From: Eubacteriaceae bacterium
GTDB lineage: Bacteria; Bacillota; Clostridia; Eubacteriales; Alkalibacteraceae
DNA length: 12,444 nt
NCBI GenBank assembly: GCA_003446375.1
Contig: DMAW01000129.1
Coordinates: 1 to 12,444 of the forward strand
Direction of reading: 5' to 3'
The notes beneath the pieces are model-generated. The model did not search any database. It was not told the origin of the DNA and saw only the letters and a list, made by a program, of their open reading frames with translations. The number at the start of each line of letters is the position of its first letter. The first letter of the stretch is position 1. The position numbers were made by a program, and so were the translations under genes. Below are positions 1 through 6,518 of the stretch, in pieces.

Positions 1-392
1 GTCTCTGCAATTACCACTGTAGCCGAAAGCACCAGTGCTGTTATCACCGGTCTTATGCCATAAAAAATCGAATTGCTTATTCGGTTCCTTTTAAATTTCA
101 AATAGTAGCTGCTTATCAATACAGCTAATATAAACGACGGCAATGCTACTCCAAAAGTTGCAAGAATCCCTCCCCACACTCCACTGATCTTATATCCAAC
201 AAATGTAGCAGAGTTAACTGCAATCGGTCCGGGCGTCATCTCTGCAATTGCTATTATGTCTACAAATTCAGCTGAGCTCAACCAATTGTTGCTCTCTATT
301 TCCTGCTGGATTATAGGAATCATTGCATATCCACCGCCAAAACTGAACAAACCTATTTTAGCAAATGTTAAAATCAGCTTTATCAATTCCAA
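1..392 (-). CDS. chrA: CHR-family (chromate-type) transporter, second half-size subunit; 3' end beyond window
   Basis: N-terminal 130 codons of a half-length CHR transporter; the gene runs off the left edge. The translation starts MELIKLILTFAKIGLFSFGG and continues through GGYAMIP to the family signature TPGPIAVNSATFVGYK at about residues 54-69, followed by hydrophobic membrane segments. The start is a TTG at 392; a GGAAGGAG ribosome binding site lies 7 nt upstream, and no ATG fits the conserved N-terminus. It begins 24 nt after the stop of the homologous gene at 417-971, so the two are surely cotranscribed and probably form a heterodimer, as known for paired short-chain CHR proteins such as Bacillus YwrA/YwrB. 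CHR proteins move chromate out of the cytoplasm in characterised cases; the substrate here is not shown. The gene symbol reflects family membership only. Confidence 0.9.
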   Translation of the reverse strand, partial: MELIKLILTFAKIGLFSFGGGYAMIPIIQQEIESNNWLSSAEFVDIIAIAEMTPGPIAVNSATFVGYKISGVWGGILATFGVALPSFILAVLISSYYLKFKRNRISNSIFYGIRPVITALVLSATVVIAE

Positions 393-399
393 TATATTT

Positions 400-407
400 C
401 TCCTTCC
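400..407 (-). promoter_or_regulatory. Ribosome binding site that fixes the TTG start of the second CHR gene
   Basis: GGAAGGAG on the minus strand, 7 nt before the TTG at 392. It sits in the 24-nt gap after the preceding stop codon and is the main reason for choosing this non-ATG start. Confidence 0.8.
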
Positions 408-416
408 AAAGTCAAG

Positions 417-971
417 TCACACCCAAAGTTTTTTATGCAAGTACATACCTATGAGCGCTCCGGCGATGATAGCATAAATTGCATGTATATTAAAAAATGT
501 GATGGCTATAAATGCCCCCGCAAAGATGATTGCAGCATATCTGTCCTTTATGGACACTTTTCCGATTTTTATTGCTGCATAAGCAACTAGTGCGACTACA
601 GCTGATCTTATTCCTTTAAACGCGCTTTGTATATGCTTGTTTTCCTGAAATCTTGAAAATACAGTCGCTATAGCAAGGATTATAAGCACTGACGGAAGTA
701 TAACTCCCAAAGTCGCTGCCATCGCTCCTTTTTTGCCATTAATCTTATACCCTATGAAAGTAGCCGAATTTATTGCAATAGCTCCTGGTATTGATTGGGC
801 AACTGCAAAGACGTCAACTATCTCTTCTTTTTCTATCCATCTCTTGTTTTGGACTATCTCCTTTTCAATTAACGGAATCATGGCATATCCTCCACCAAAA
901 GTGAATAGCCCTATTTTAAAGAATAAAGAAAATAGTTCTAAAGAGACTTTCCCTAATTTTTTTTTCTCCAC
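417..971 (-). CDS. chrA: CHR-family (chromate-type) transporter, first half-size subunit
   Basis: A 184-residue membrane protein, the usual length of a short-chain CHR protein (one CHR domain, against about 400 residues for fused two-domain ChrA). Visible are FKIGLFTFGGGYAMIPLI at about residues 18-35, the signature SIPGAIAINSATFIGYK at about 60-76, and roughly five to six hydrophobic segments ending in GALIGMYLHKK. The start is GTG at 971, directly preceded by an in-frame TAA, so no longer start is possible; the ribosome binding site (around GAAAGAG) is weak. It follows larB by 23 nt and precedes its paralogue by 24 nt, so larB and the two CHR genes look like one operon. Family knowledge suggests anion (chromate, perhaps sulfate) transport, but the physiological substrate is unknown here. 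Confidence 0.92.
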   Translation of the reverse strand: MEKKKLGKVSLELFSLFFKIGLFTFGGGYAMIPLIEKEIVQNKRWIEKEEIVDVFAVAQSIPGAIAINSATFIGYKINGKKGAMAATLGVILPSVLIILAIATVFSRFQENKHIQSAFKGIRSAVVALVAYAAIKIGKVSIKDRYAAIIFAGAFIAITFFNIHAIYAIIAGALIGMYLHKKLWV

Positions 972-994
972 TTAATCACTCTTTCTTTAACAAA

Positions 995-1741
995 TCAAAG
1001 TTTATTTATTATGCTGGCATTATAGGCTGCACCAAATCCGTTATCTATATTGACCACGCTTATGCCACTTGCACAGCTGTTTAGCATGGTAAGAAGAGCA
1101 GATAGCCCTCCAAAGCTTGCTCCGTAACCAACGCTTGTAGGCACTGCTATTACAGGTTTGTCAACCAAGCCTCCTACCACGCTGGCAAGGGCTCCTTCCA
1201 TTCCCGCTACCACCACGATTACCTTTGCTTTTCTGATTAAGTCCATTCTTGCCATAAGCCTGTGTATTCCTGCTACCCCTACATCAGTGACCTTTTCCAC
1301 TTTGTTTCCTAAAATCTTGGCAGTCTCATAGGCTTCTTCCACAACCGGAAGATCGCTTGTGCCAGCAGCGACTATCGCTATATAGGACTCTGTCTCTTCA
1401 ACCTGCCTTGCCTGAACAGTTATCACTCTTCCAAGCTCGTTGTATTTTGCTTGAGGACAAACTTCAAGCAACGCTTCGTACATCTCTTTAGTTGCGCGAG
1501 TTGCAAGTATATTGTTGTTACGAGTAATCATATATTCTGCGATGCCTCTTACCTGATCTACAGTTTTTCCTGCACAATAGATCACTTCCGGATATCCGTT
1601 TCTTATCTCCCTGTGATTGTCAATGGTTGCATAACCTAGGTCTTTATAAGGAAGCTCAGACAGTATCTTGATGCCTTCGTCTATGCCTGTTTCTCCGTTT
1701 TTTACATCTACCAATAATTTTTCTAATTCTTTTTTATTCAT
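995..1741 (-). CDS. larB: Nickel-pincer cofactor biosynthesis protein LarB
   Basis: 248 residues from the ATG at 1741, which has GGAGAG just upstream; an in-frame GTG at 1753 overlaps that ribosome binding site and is less likely. LarB carboxylates and hydrolyses nicotinate adenine dinucleotide to make the biscarboxylated pyridinium mononucleotide, the first step towards the nickel-pincer cofactor of lactate racemase and other LarA-type enzymes. The C-terminal half is PurE-like: AAGTSDLPVVEEA at about 125-137, DVGVAGIHRL at 153-162, VAGMEGALASVVGGL at 178-192, and PTSVGYGASFGGLSALL near 201-217. Then comes NSCASGI, whose Cys223 corresponds to the substrate-binding cysteine of LarB. No larA, larC or larE is in the window. 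It is the first gene of a probable operon with the two CHR transporter genes. Confidence 0.93.
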   Translation of the reverse strand: MNKKELEKLLVDVKNGETGIDEGIKILSELPYKDLGYATIDNHREIRNGYPEVIYCAGKTVDQVRGIAEYMITRNNNILATRATKEMYEALLEVCPQAKYNELGRVITVQARQVEETESYIAIVAAGTSDLPVVEEAYETAKILGNKVEKVTDVGVAGIHRLMARMDLIRKAKVIVVVAGMEGALASVVGGLVDKPVIAVPTSVGYGASFGGLSALLTMLNSCASGISVVNIDNGFGAAYNASIINKL

Positions 1742-1745
1742 TTTT

Positions 1746-1751
1746 CTCTCC
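1746..1751 (-). promoter_or_regulatory. Ribosome binding site favouring the ATG start of larB
   Basis: GGAGAG, ending 4 nt before the ATG at 1741 (its GGAG core is 6 nt away). It overlaps the alternative in-frame GTG at 1753, which argues against that longer start. Confidence 0.65.
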
Positions 1752-1787
1752 ACATAAATTATTTTATTTTTCTATTATCTTTTTATT

Positions 1788-1802
1788 AGTTTACCATAAA
1801 CT
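1788..1802 (-). repeat. 6-3-6 inverted repeat upstream of larB
   Basis: AGTTTA-TGG-TAAACT on the minus strand, a perfect dyad 47 nt upstream of the larB ATG, in a very AT-rich intergenic stretch (1742-1879). It could be an operator for the larB-CHR operon. On the plus strand it would also be a weak hairpin followed by T-rich sequence. No clear sigma-A promoter could be placed around it, and perfect short dyads arise easily in such AT-rich DNA. Confidence 0.3.
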
Positions 1803-1879
1803 TTTATTTTTTAAATAATTTTTTAAACGAACACCTTTTTATACCTTATCTTTTTCAGCAATAATTAATAACTCAAACA

Positions 1880-3292
1880 TCATTCCACCACAAATTGTCC
1901 CATCATGCCTCTATCCTCGTGTTCTAATATATGACAATGGTACATGAACAGGCCTTCTTTTTTAAATCTCACTTTTAAAACAAGCTCTTCTCCTACATCT
2001 ACATAAACCGTATCTTTATAACCCGACTCTTCAGGCGGCGGTTTTTCACCATTTCTAGACACAACTTGAAACTGGGTACCGTGAACGTGAAAAGGATGTC
2101 CTGTAGCCATCATTCCTCCTGCATTTCTAACCACCCAGTATTCAGTAGCATTTAAGGTTACTCTTTCATCAATTCTGTCCATATCGTAGTATTTTCCATT
2201 TATTGTACCGCTTATCCCCATGCTCTGCAGTTCGAATATCCTTGTATTTAAAACTTCATCATCCGGAATCTCAGAAACTTCTACTAGTTCTTCTGGAATA
2301 TCGGGAGATTTTTCAAGTTCCCCATCTATAACAAATTCTAAAATCAAATCATCGTTTGATGTTAGCTTAACTGACTTGTCGTTAAATTCAGAAAAATCCA
2401 CTACTATTTCTGCCCTCTCTCCAGGCGATAAAAATATCGCTTCTTTTTCTAAAGGATTTTCTAAAAAACCACCATCCGATGCAATCATCATAAACTCAGC
2501 CCCATTACTCAACACAAAATTAAAGTTTTGCGCATTAGACCCATTTAAGATTCTCAGCCTTATTTTTTCACGCTTTACCATAAAATACGGATCCGATGTT
2601 CCATTAACCAAAATTTGATCTCCTTTGTCTACTCCCATCATCGATACGTTGTAATCAAAGCTCCCATCGCTTTTAAAGCTCCTGTCTTGAACAACAATAG
2701 GGATATCATCTATCCCATAATCTTTTGGAATGCTTAATGAATCGGAAAACTCGTCATCTATATAAATAAGCCCAGCCAGTCCATAATACACTTGGTCTGC
2801 GACCAAACCGGTTAAGTGCGGATGGTACCACAATGTCGCTGCCGGTTGATTTACCGTAAATTTTGCATTCCAAGCTTCTCCAGAGCCTATACCCTGCATG
2901 GGCCCTCCATCGTTCTCGCCATCCACCTCTAATCCATGCCAATGGAGCGTAGTCGGTTCATTGAGGTTATTTTCCACTTCAATGCTCACATCTTGATTTT
3001 TATCAAAGCGAATAACGGGCCCAAGATATGAACCATTATATCCTAATGTTGATGTCATCTTCCCTTCAATAAATTCCATCTGTGAGTATCTTGTTTCTAG
3101 CTTGAATTCTGCAATTTGAGGATCTGGATTTAAATCTTCCAATATCTCCGGAATTTTAAGCTCATTTTTCCCTTCAAGTCTTGTATTTATCCCTATGAAA
3201 AATGTGTAGTATGCTGCAAAAACAAAACCAGCGATAAAAACCGGAATTAAAACAATTAAAATTTTTCTGTATCTATCTGATTTGATTTTCAT
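1880..3292 (-). CDS. Membrane-anchored multicopper oxidase (laccase/CueO/CotA-like)
   Basis: 470 residues with all four copper-binding signatures of a three-cupredoxin-domain multicopper oxidase: HWHG (His117, His119), WYHPH (His157, His159), HPFHVHG (His399, His402, His404), and HCHILEH-EDRGM with Cys453, flanking His452/His454, His458 and axial Met463. These should build one type 1 site and a trinuclear type 2/3 site, so the protein should couple one-electron oxidation of a substrate (Cu(I), Mn(II), Fe(II) or phenolics in known members) to reduction of O2 to water. Residues about 10-32 form one hydrophobic helix after a basic stretch, with no twin-arginine motif, suggesting Sec-type export and an N-terminal anchor with the domains outside. 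No CueO-like Met-rich insert is evident. The ATG at 3292 has AGAGGTG upstream. Substrate unknown; it appears to be monocistronic. Confidence 0.93.
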   Translation of the reverse strand: MKIKSDRYRKILIVLIPVFIAGFVFAAYYTFFIGINTRLEGKNELKIPEILEDLNPDPQIAEFKLETRYSQMEFIEGKMTSTLGYNGSYLGPVIRFDKNQDVSIEVENNLNEPTTLHWHGLEVDGENDGGPMQGIGSGEAWNAKFTVNQPAATLWYHPHLTGLVADQVYYGLAGLIYIDDEFSDSLSIPKDYGIDDIPIVVQDRSFKSDGSFDYNVSMMGVDKGDQILVNGTSDPYFMVKREKIRLRILNGSNAQNFNFVLSNGAEFMMIASDGGFLENPLEKEAIFLSPGERAEIVVDFSEFNDKSVKLTSNDDLILEFVIDGELEKSPDIPEELVEVSEIPDDEVLNTRIFELQSMGISGTINGKYYDMDRIDERVTLNATEYWVVRNAGGMMATGHPFHVHGTQFQVVSRNGEKPPPEESGYKDTVYVDVGEELVLKVRFKKEGLFMYHCHILEHEDRGMMGQFVVE

Positions 3293-3315
3293 TTGGCACC
3301 TCTTTCCTTAAGATT

Positions 3316-3329
3316 ATGATTGGAATCAT
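3316..3329 (-). repeat. 6-2-6 inverted repeat in the multicopper oxidase leader
   Basis: ATGATT-CC-AATCAT on the minus strand, a perfect dyad 24 nt upstream of the multicopper oxidase start codon. It could be an operator or a small RNA element. It does not match the Fur, PerR, CueR or CopY consensus that I know well enough to name a regulator. The rest of the 3293-3501 leader is AT-rich, with a weak promoter-like TTGTCA at 3369-3374 and no convincing -10. Confidence 0.35.
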
Positions 3330-3375
3330 TTGCTATGGCTTAATTAAATATTTCGATTTTGTCGATATTGACAAT

Positions 3376-3387
3376 TTAAAATATCAT
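3376..3387 (-). other. Three-codon reading frame behind a strong ribosome binding site
   Basis: ATG-ATA-TTT-TAA with GGAGG at 3395-3399, 7 nt upstream: an ideal translation start that stops after three codons, 84 nt before the multicopper oxidase ATG. A 21-codon frame without a ribosome binding site lies just upstream (3409-3474). These may be a leader, a decayed gene or chance; no protein function is proposed. Confidence 0.25.
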
Positions 3388-3483
3388 GTGAATTCCTCCG
3401 TTATGCTTTTATTTATTAATACCCGAAAAAGCAATATCTATGCTTAACCTTTTCATCTGTGCAGCTTTACTCATATATTGTTT

Positions 3484-3521
3484 AAATCAAATAAATGCAA
3501 ATGACCACCCTAGGGTGGCCA
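3484..3521 (-). terminator. Intrinsic terminator of the dbpA-type helicase gene
   Basis: The minus strand reads TGGCCACC-CTAG-GGTGGTCA (3502-3521) followed by a U-rich tail, TTTGCATTTATTTGATTT. The 8-bp stem contains one G-U wobble in a minus-strand transcript but an A-C mismatch in a plus-strand transcript, which supports function for minus-strand RNA. It lies about 56 nt after the helicase stop codon. The U tract is interrupted, so efficiency is uncertain. Confidence 0.55.
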
Positions 3522-3577
3522 CTGCTGGGTAATAACTCTATTAAAATAATTTAACAGACATATTTGTTTTGCTCTAT

Positions 3578-5017
3578 TTATCTTTTGCCGAGTTCCTTTA
3601 TCGTGAACGCTTTCCCTTTTATCGTCTTCTTTTTAAGACCATTGAAGACCTGTTTTCCTTTTCCTTCAAACACCTCAACGTATGTGCACGTATCCTGGAT
3701 ATCAATAATGCCAATATCTTTGGACTCTATTCCCTCTATGCTTCCAATCGCACCCATAATATCAACGGGTCTTATTTTTTTCTTCTTGCCTGCATTGATC
3801 CTGATACGGGTTATATCTTCATGAATTTTTTCGCCTTTGATTTTTTTTGGTTTGATTCTCCTGCTGTTTTGTCTCGAATCCTGTTGCAGTTTATTTGAAA
3901 AGTCAGCTATATTTTTCGACTTGATCGAATACCCCAAATACTCTTCCACATATTGCAGCCTATGTTTTTCTTTTGGTGAAAGCAAAGTTATCCCAGTACC
4001 CTTTTTATCCATCCTGCCTGTCCTTCCTATCCGATGGACATAATTTTCACGCTCATATGGCATTTCGTAGTTTATCACATGAGTCACATCTTCAACGTCG
4101 ATACCTCTTGCCGCTACATCAGTAGCAACTAGGTAATGAAGCTCACCCTTTTTAAACTTATTGATGGTTTGAGTTCTTTCTCGCTGAGTCATGCCACCAT
4201 GCAGGCTCCCGCAAGAATATCTCTTCCTTGCCATAAACTTAGCAAGCTTGTCTGCTTTATCCCTGGTGTTGCAAAACAATATACAGCTTCCCGGCATTTC
4301 CGATACAAGTATTTTATGCAACAGCTCTTCCTTGTCTTCGTCTTCAGCTAATAGGTAATACTGATCTATTTTATCCTGAGTTGGAATGCTGGCTTCGATT
4401 TCGATTCTGCTGCTTTCTATCAGGTACTTATTGCATATTTCTTCGATCTTTTCAGGCATTGTTGCAGAAAACAACAATGTCGACCTTTTTTTAGGAAGCA
4501 TTTTTATAATGCTCTCTACTTGGTCGATAAATCCCATGCTAAGCATCTCGTCAGCTTCATCTATCACCAGATATCTGATATCCTCCAAAACCAAGTTTCC
4601 TCTATCCATATGATCTTTGGTCCTACCCGGAGTTCCGACCACCACGTGAACTCTTTGCCTTAGTTCTCGTTCTTGAAGGTGCATGGGATGTCTTCCGTAT
4701 ACAGCTGCAGCACGAATTTTTTTGAATTTTCCGATATTGCTGATATCCTCTTTTATTTGAATCGCCAATTCCCTGGTTGGAGTCAATATCAGTGCCTGAG
4801 GATTTTTTTGTTCAACCTCCAACTTGTCACATATAGGAATTCCGAACGCTGCCGTCTTACCGCTGCCGGTTTGTGATTTGACTATAAGATCCTTATCTTT
4901 CATTATATGTGGTATTACCTTTTGCTGAACTTCCATGGGATTTTCGTATCCCAGCATTTTTAGAGCCCTTCTGATATCAGAATGAATCTCCATATCCTTA
5001 AAACTTTTTTTATCCAT
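3578..5017 (-). CDS. dbpA: DEAD-box ATP-dependent RNA helicase DbpA (YxiN type)
   Basis: 479 residues, matching the length of Bacillus YxiN/DbpA. Helicase core: Q-motif region GYENPMEVQQ (23-32), Walker A QTGSGKT (49-55), PTRELA (80-85), TPGR (129-132), DEAD (153-156), SAT (184-186), ARGID (303-307), HRIGRTGR (328-335). After a basic linker rich in Lys/Arg (about 380-400), residues about 401-475 form the DbpA-type RNA-binding domain (DITRIRINAGKKKKIRP... to KGKAFTIKEL). This domain in the family recognises hairpin 92 of 23S rRNA, so the expected role is late 50S subunit assembly in the cytoplasm. The ATG at 5017 has AGAGGTG about 8 nt upstream. It is flanked by terminators on both sides and appears to be transcribed alone. 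Confidence 0.95.
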   Translation of the reverse strand: MDKKSFKDMEIHSDIRRALKMLGYENPMEVQQKVIPHIMKDKDLIVKSQTGSGKTAAFGIPICDKLEVEQKNPQALILTPTRELAIQIKEDISNIGKFKKIRAAAVYGRHPMHLQERELRQRVHVVVGTPGRTKDHMDRGNLVLEDIRYLVIDEADEMLSMGFIDQVESIIKMLPKKRSTLLFSATMPEKIEEICNKYLIESSRIEIEASIPTQDKIDQYYLLAEDEDKEELLHKILVSEMPGSCILFCNTRDKADKLAKFMARKRYSCGSLHGGMTQRERTQTINKFKKGELHYLVATDVAARGIDVEDVTHVINYEMPYERENYVHRIGRTGRMDKKGTGITLLSPKEKHRLQYVEEYLGYSIKSKNIADFSNKLQQDSRQNSRRIKPKKIKGEKIHEDITRIRINAGKKKKIRPVDIMGAIGSIEGIESKDIGIIDIQDTCTYVEVFEGKGKQVFNGLKKKTIKGKAFTIKELGKR

Positions 5018-5048
5018 AATTTTACACCTCTATTTTTCAATACAACAC

Positions 5049-5054
5049 ATTATA
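5049..5054 (-). promoter_or_regulatory. Possible -10 element of the dbpA promoter
   Basis: A perfect TATAAT lies 31 nt upstream of the dbpA start codon, within the short gap after the preceding terminator. No good -35 hexamer is found 16-18 nt further upstream, so this is a weak call based on position and the -10 alone. Confidence 0.35.
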
Positions 5055-5102
5055 TACTACCTGGTTAAAAATGAGTAGGATTTTATTTGATTATCCTCAA
5101 AT

Positions 5103-5128
5103 AAAAAAACCGGATAGTTCCGGTTTTT
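5103..5128 (-). terminator. Intrinsic terminator of the YabE-like gene
   Basis: Perfect 10-bp stem AAAAACCGGA/TCCGGTTTTT with a 4-nt loop, followed on the minus strand by a run of seven T. It begins 17 nt after the stop codon at 5146 and separates this gene from dbpA. The A-tract/T-tract symmetry could also allow termination of plus-strand transcripts. Confidence 0.9.
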
Positions 5129-5145
5129 AAAAACTGCTTATTAAA

Positions 5146-6315
5146 TTAGTCGTATATCCTTATCGTTACTGTTCGTCTTCCGAACTGCAATGCCTCTCTT
5201 CTCGTATTAAAAGCTACGTCAATCTTGTTTCCTTTAATGGCTCCGCCTCTATCGGCAGCTATGCCATAACCATAGCCGGGAACATAAATTTTTGTTCCAA
5301 AGGGAATTACCCTTGTATCCACTGCTATAATACCCTTTTGCAGGGTTCTTCCAGTAGCAGTCCTGGTTCCAACTCCCGGATCTTGAGAGCTGTAAGCGGT
5401 AGCCGTAACAGTCAATGTCCTGTAAGACCCGCTTTCTGTGGAACCTCTGCTGGCTATAATCCTTGTGCCTACATTTACAATTTCGTCTATAGGTTTTTTA
5501 ACTACTTTAGTTTCGAGGGTTTTTCTGTTAACCTCTACGCCATCTTCATAGGTTACTTCAACGGTATTTAAGTTCAGGCCTTTTTTACCGGATTGAACAA
5601 CTTTTGTCTTTCCCACTTCCATAGAAGAATTGCTCCGTCTAATGGTCTTGTACGAAACGCTTTCTTCTTCTTCTATGACCTCCTTTGTAACTCTGGTAAC
5701 TATTATCTTCATTCCATTTTGCACTTTTTCAGTAAAATCGTAGTTTACCTTGTCTTCTTCTTTTAGGCTCACATTTGCTTCTACCAAAACTTCACCGACG
5801 TTTTTTGCCGTTGTAGCAAGCTCATAAGTCTGTCCATCAACATCTACAGTGCAGTCAAGTGCCCTAGTAATCTTTATTGTCATTCCTTCTTCGAGCGCCT
5901 CATCAAGTGGTGCAGAAACGTGGTCATTATCTCCTAATTTCAAGCCTGCTTCTTTAATTGCTTTTTCCACATTTTCAGCTGGGGTTAGAAGATCAATCGC
6001 TGTGTCGTCCGCCTTTATTGAAACATTTACCGCCCTGTGAATTTGGACTGTCATCTGATCCTCGATTGACGATTCGAGCCCAGGATATATCCCGTCCTGG
6101 GATATATAGTCAATCTCATTTTCGGCAAGAACCTCTCTTACAGTGTCCTTACGAGTCATAACCTCTGTTTCAACTCCGTCATCGATTATCATCACCTGAT
6201 TAAATGACATCGTATAACCGACTCCGGTGATGGACAATACCATGATAGCCAAGATTATCAGTACCTTTTTGATGTCGACTTGGTTGGATCCATCCTTTTT
6301 AAAAAACTTTTTCAT
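5146..6315 (-). CDS. yabE: Cell-wall enzyme with DUF348 repeats, G5 and 3D domains (YabE-like)
   Basis: 389 residues: a short basic N-terminus and one membrane helix (about 17-34) that serves as anchor or signal, three DUF348 repeats (about 37-78, 92-134, 153-193), a G5 domain (about 209-286) and a C-terminal 3D domain (about 303-388). The 3D domain contains TATAYSS, GTKIYVPGYG and AADRGGAIKGNKIDVAF, with the conserved Asp355 and Asp366. Family knowledge links this architecture to YabE, Rpf-like and YocH-type proteins that act on peptidoglycan outside the membrane, with the 3D fold resembling MltA-type lytic transglycosylases; the reaction is inferred here. The ATG at 6315 has AAGGAGG 8 nt upstream. 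It has its own promoter overlapping a WalR-like box and its own terminator. Confidence 0.92.
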   Translation of the reverse strand: MKKFFKKDGSNQVDIKKVLIILAIMVLSITGVGYTMSFNQVMIIDDGVETEVMTRKDTVREVLAENEIDYISQDGIYPGLESSIEDQMTVQIHRAVNVSIKADDTAIDLLTPAENVEKAIKEAGLKLGDNDHVSAPLDEALEEGMTIKITRALDCTVDVDGQTYELATTAKNVGEVLVEANVSLKEEDKVNYDFTEKVQNGMKIIVTRVTKEVIEEEESVSYKTIRRSNSSMEVGKTKVVQSGKKGLNLNTVEVTYEDGVEVNRKTLETKVVKKPIDEIVNVGTRIIASRGSTESGSYRTLTVTATAYSSQDPGVGTRTATGRTLQKGIIAVDTRVIPFGTKIYVPGYGYGIAADRGGAIKGNKIDVAFNTRREALQFGRRTVTIRIYD

Positions 6316-6379
6316 TCAAACTGCCTCCTTGTATCTATAAGCTTTATTATGCATTTATACTTATAGTTCCGTCACAGTT

Positions 6380-6396
6380 GTAACATTATTGTAACA
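6380..6396 (-). promoter_or_regulatory. Putative WalR (YycF) binding box at the YabE-like promoter
   Basis: Direct repeat TGTTAC-AATAA-TGTTAC, an exact fit to the known WalR consensus TGTWAH-N5-TGTWAH; a weaker third half-site, TGTGAC, follows at 6371-6376. WalR controls cell-wall hydrolase genes in Firmicutes, in line with the downstream gene. The box covers the predicted -10, which would suggest repression; if the alternative downstream promoter (TTACAA-18-TATAAA) is the real one, the box would instead cover the -35 region. Confidence 0.6.
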
Positions 6397-6416
6397 CTTG
6401 CGTAAATATTTTTCAA
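6388..6416 (-). promoter_or_regulatory. Sigma-A-type promoter of the YabE-like gene
   Basis: TTGAAA (6411-6416), a 17-nt spacer and TACAAT (6388-6393). It would start transcription near 6381 and give a leader of about 65 nt, too short for a c-di-AMP (ydaO) riboswitch. It lies downstream of two terminators that close the preceding gene. Confidence 0.7.
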
Positions 6417-6456
6417 GTTAAACCTGGATAGTCTTATGTCCGAGGACTTTGAGATT

Positions 6457-6478
6457 AAAAAAAAGCCCCTTTTAGGGC
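6457..6478 (-). terminator. Second intrinsic terminator after the DUF4153 gene
   Basis: The minus strand reads GCCC-TAAAAG-GGGC followed by eight T. The stem is short but GC-only and the T run is strong. It lies 39 nt beyond the stop codon and directly backs up the first terminator. Confidence 0.75.
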
Positions 6479-6493
6479 GGCAGTATTACAAGT

Positions 6494-6518
6494 AAAAAGA
6501 GAGGACAAAAGTCCTCTC
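6494..6518 (-). terminator. First intrinsic terminator of the DUF4153 gene, overlapping its stop codon
   Basis: Perfect 8-bp stem GAGAGGAC-TTTT-GTCCTCTC followed by TTTTT. The first stem bases lie inside the TGA stop codon (6517-6519), so ribosomes finishing translation would cover the hairpin's left arm. Confidence 0.88.

Noticed and set aside
2220..2618. 132-codon plus-strand reading frame inside the multicopper oxidase
   Set aside because: Low-complexity Ser-rich antisense shadow of a gene with clear catalytic motifs; no ribosome binding site.
2754..2942. Minus-strand 62-codon frame inside the multicopper oxidase
   Set aside because: Lies wholly within the oxidase gene in another frame, through the region coding for essential copper ligands; its Trp/Arg-rich composition is that of an out-of-frame read.
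3409..3474. 21-codon small gene before the multicopper oxidase
   Set aside because: Starts with ATG but has no ribosome binding site and no recognisable sequence; noted only as part of the leader.
3502..3521. GC-rich palindrome upstream of the multicopper oxidase as a CsoR-type copper operator
   Set aside because: It resembles the CCC..GGG style of CsoR sites but lies over 200 nt from the start codon, just after the helicase gene, and has a wobble pattern and U-rich tail that fit a terminator better.
3569..3898. 109-codon plus-strand reading frame inside the helicase gene
   Set aside because: Antisense shadow of the DbpA C-terminal domain; no recognisable family features.
6316..6420. c-di-AMP (ydaO) riboswitch ahead of the YabE-like gene
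   Set aside because: Such elements often precede wall-hydrolase genes, but the leader after the predicted start is only about 65 nt and lacks the conserved aptamer blocks.
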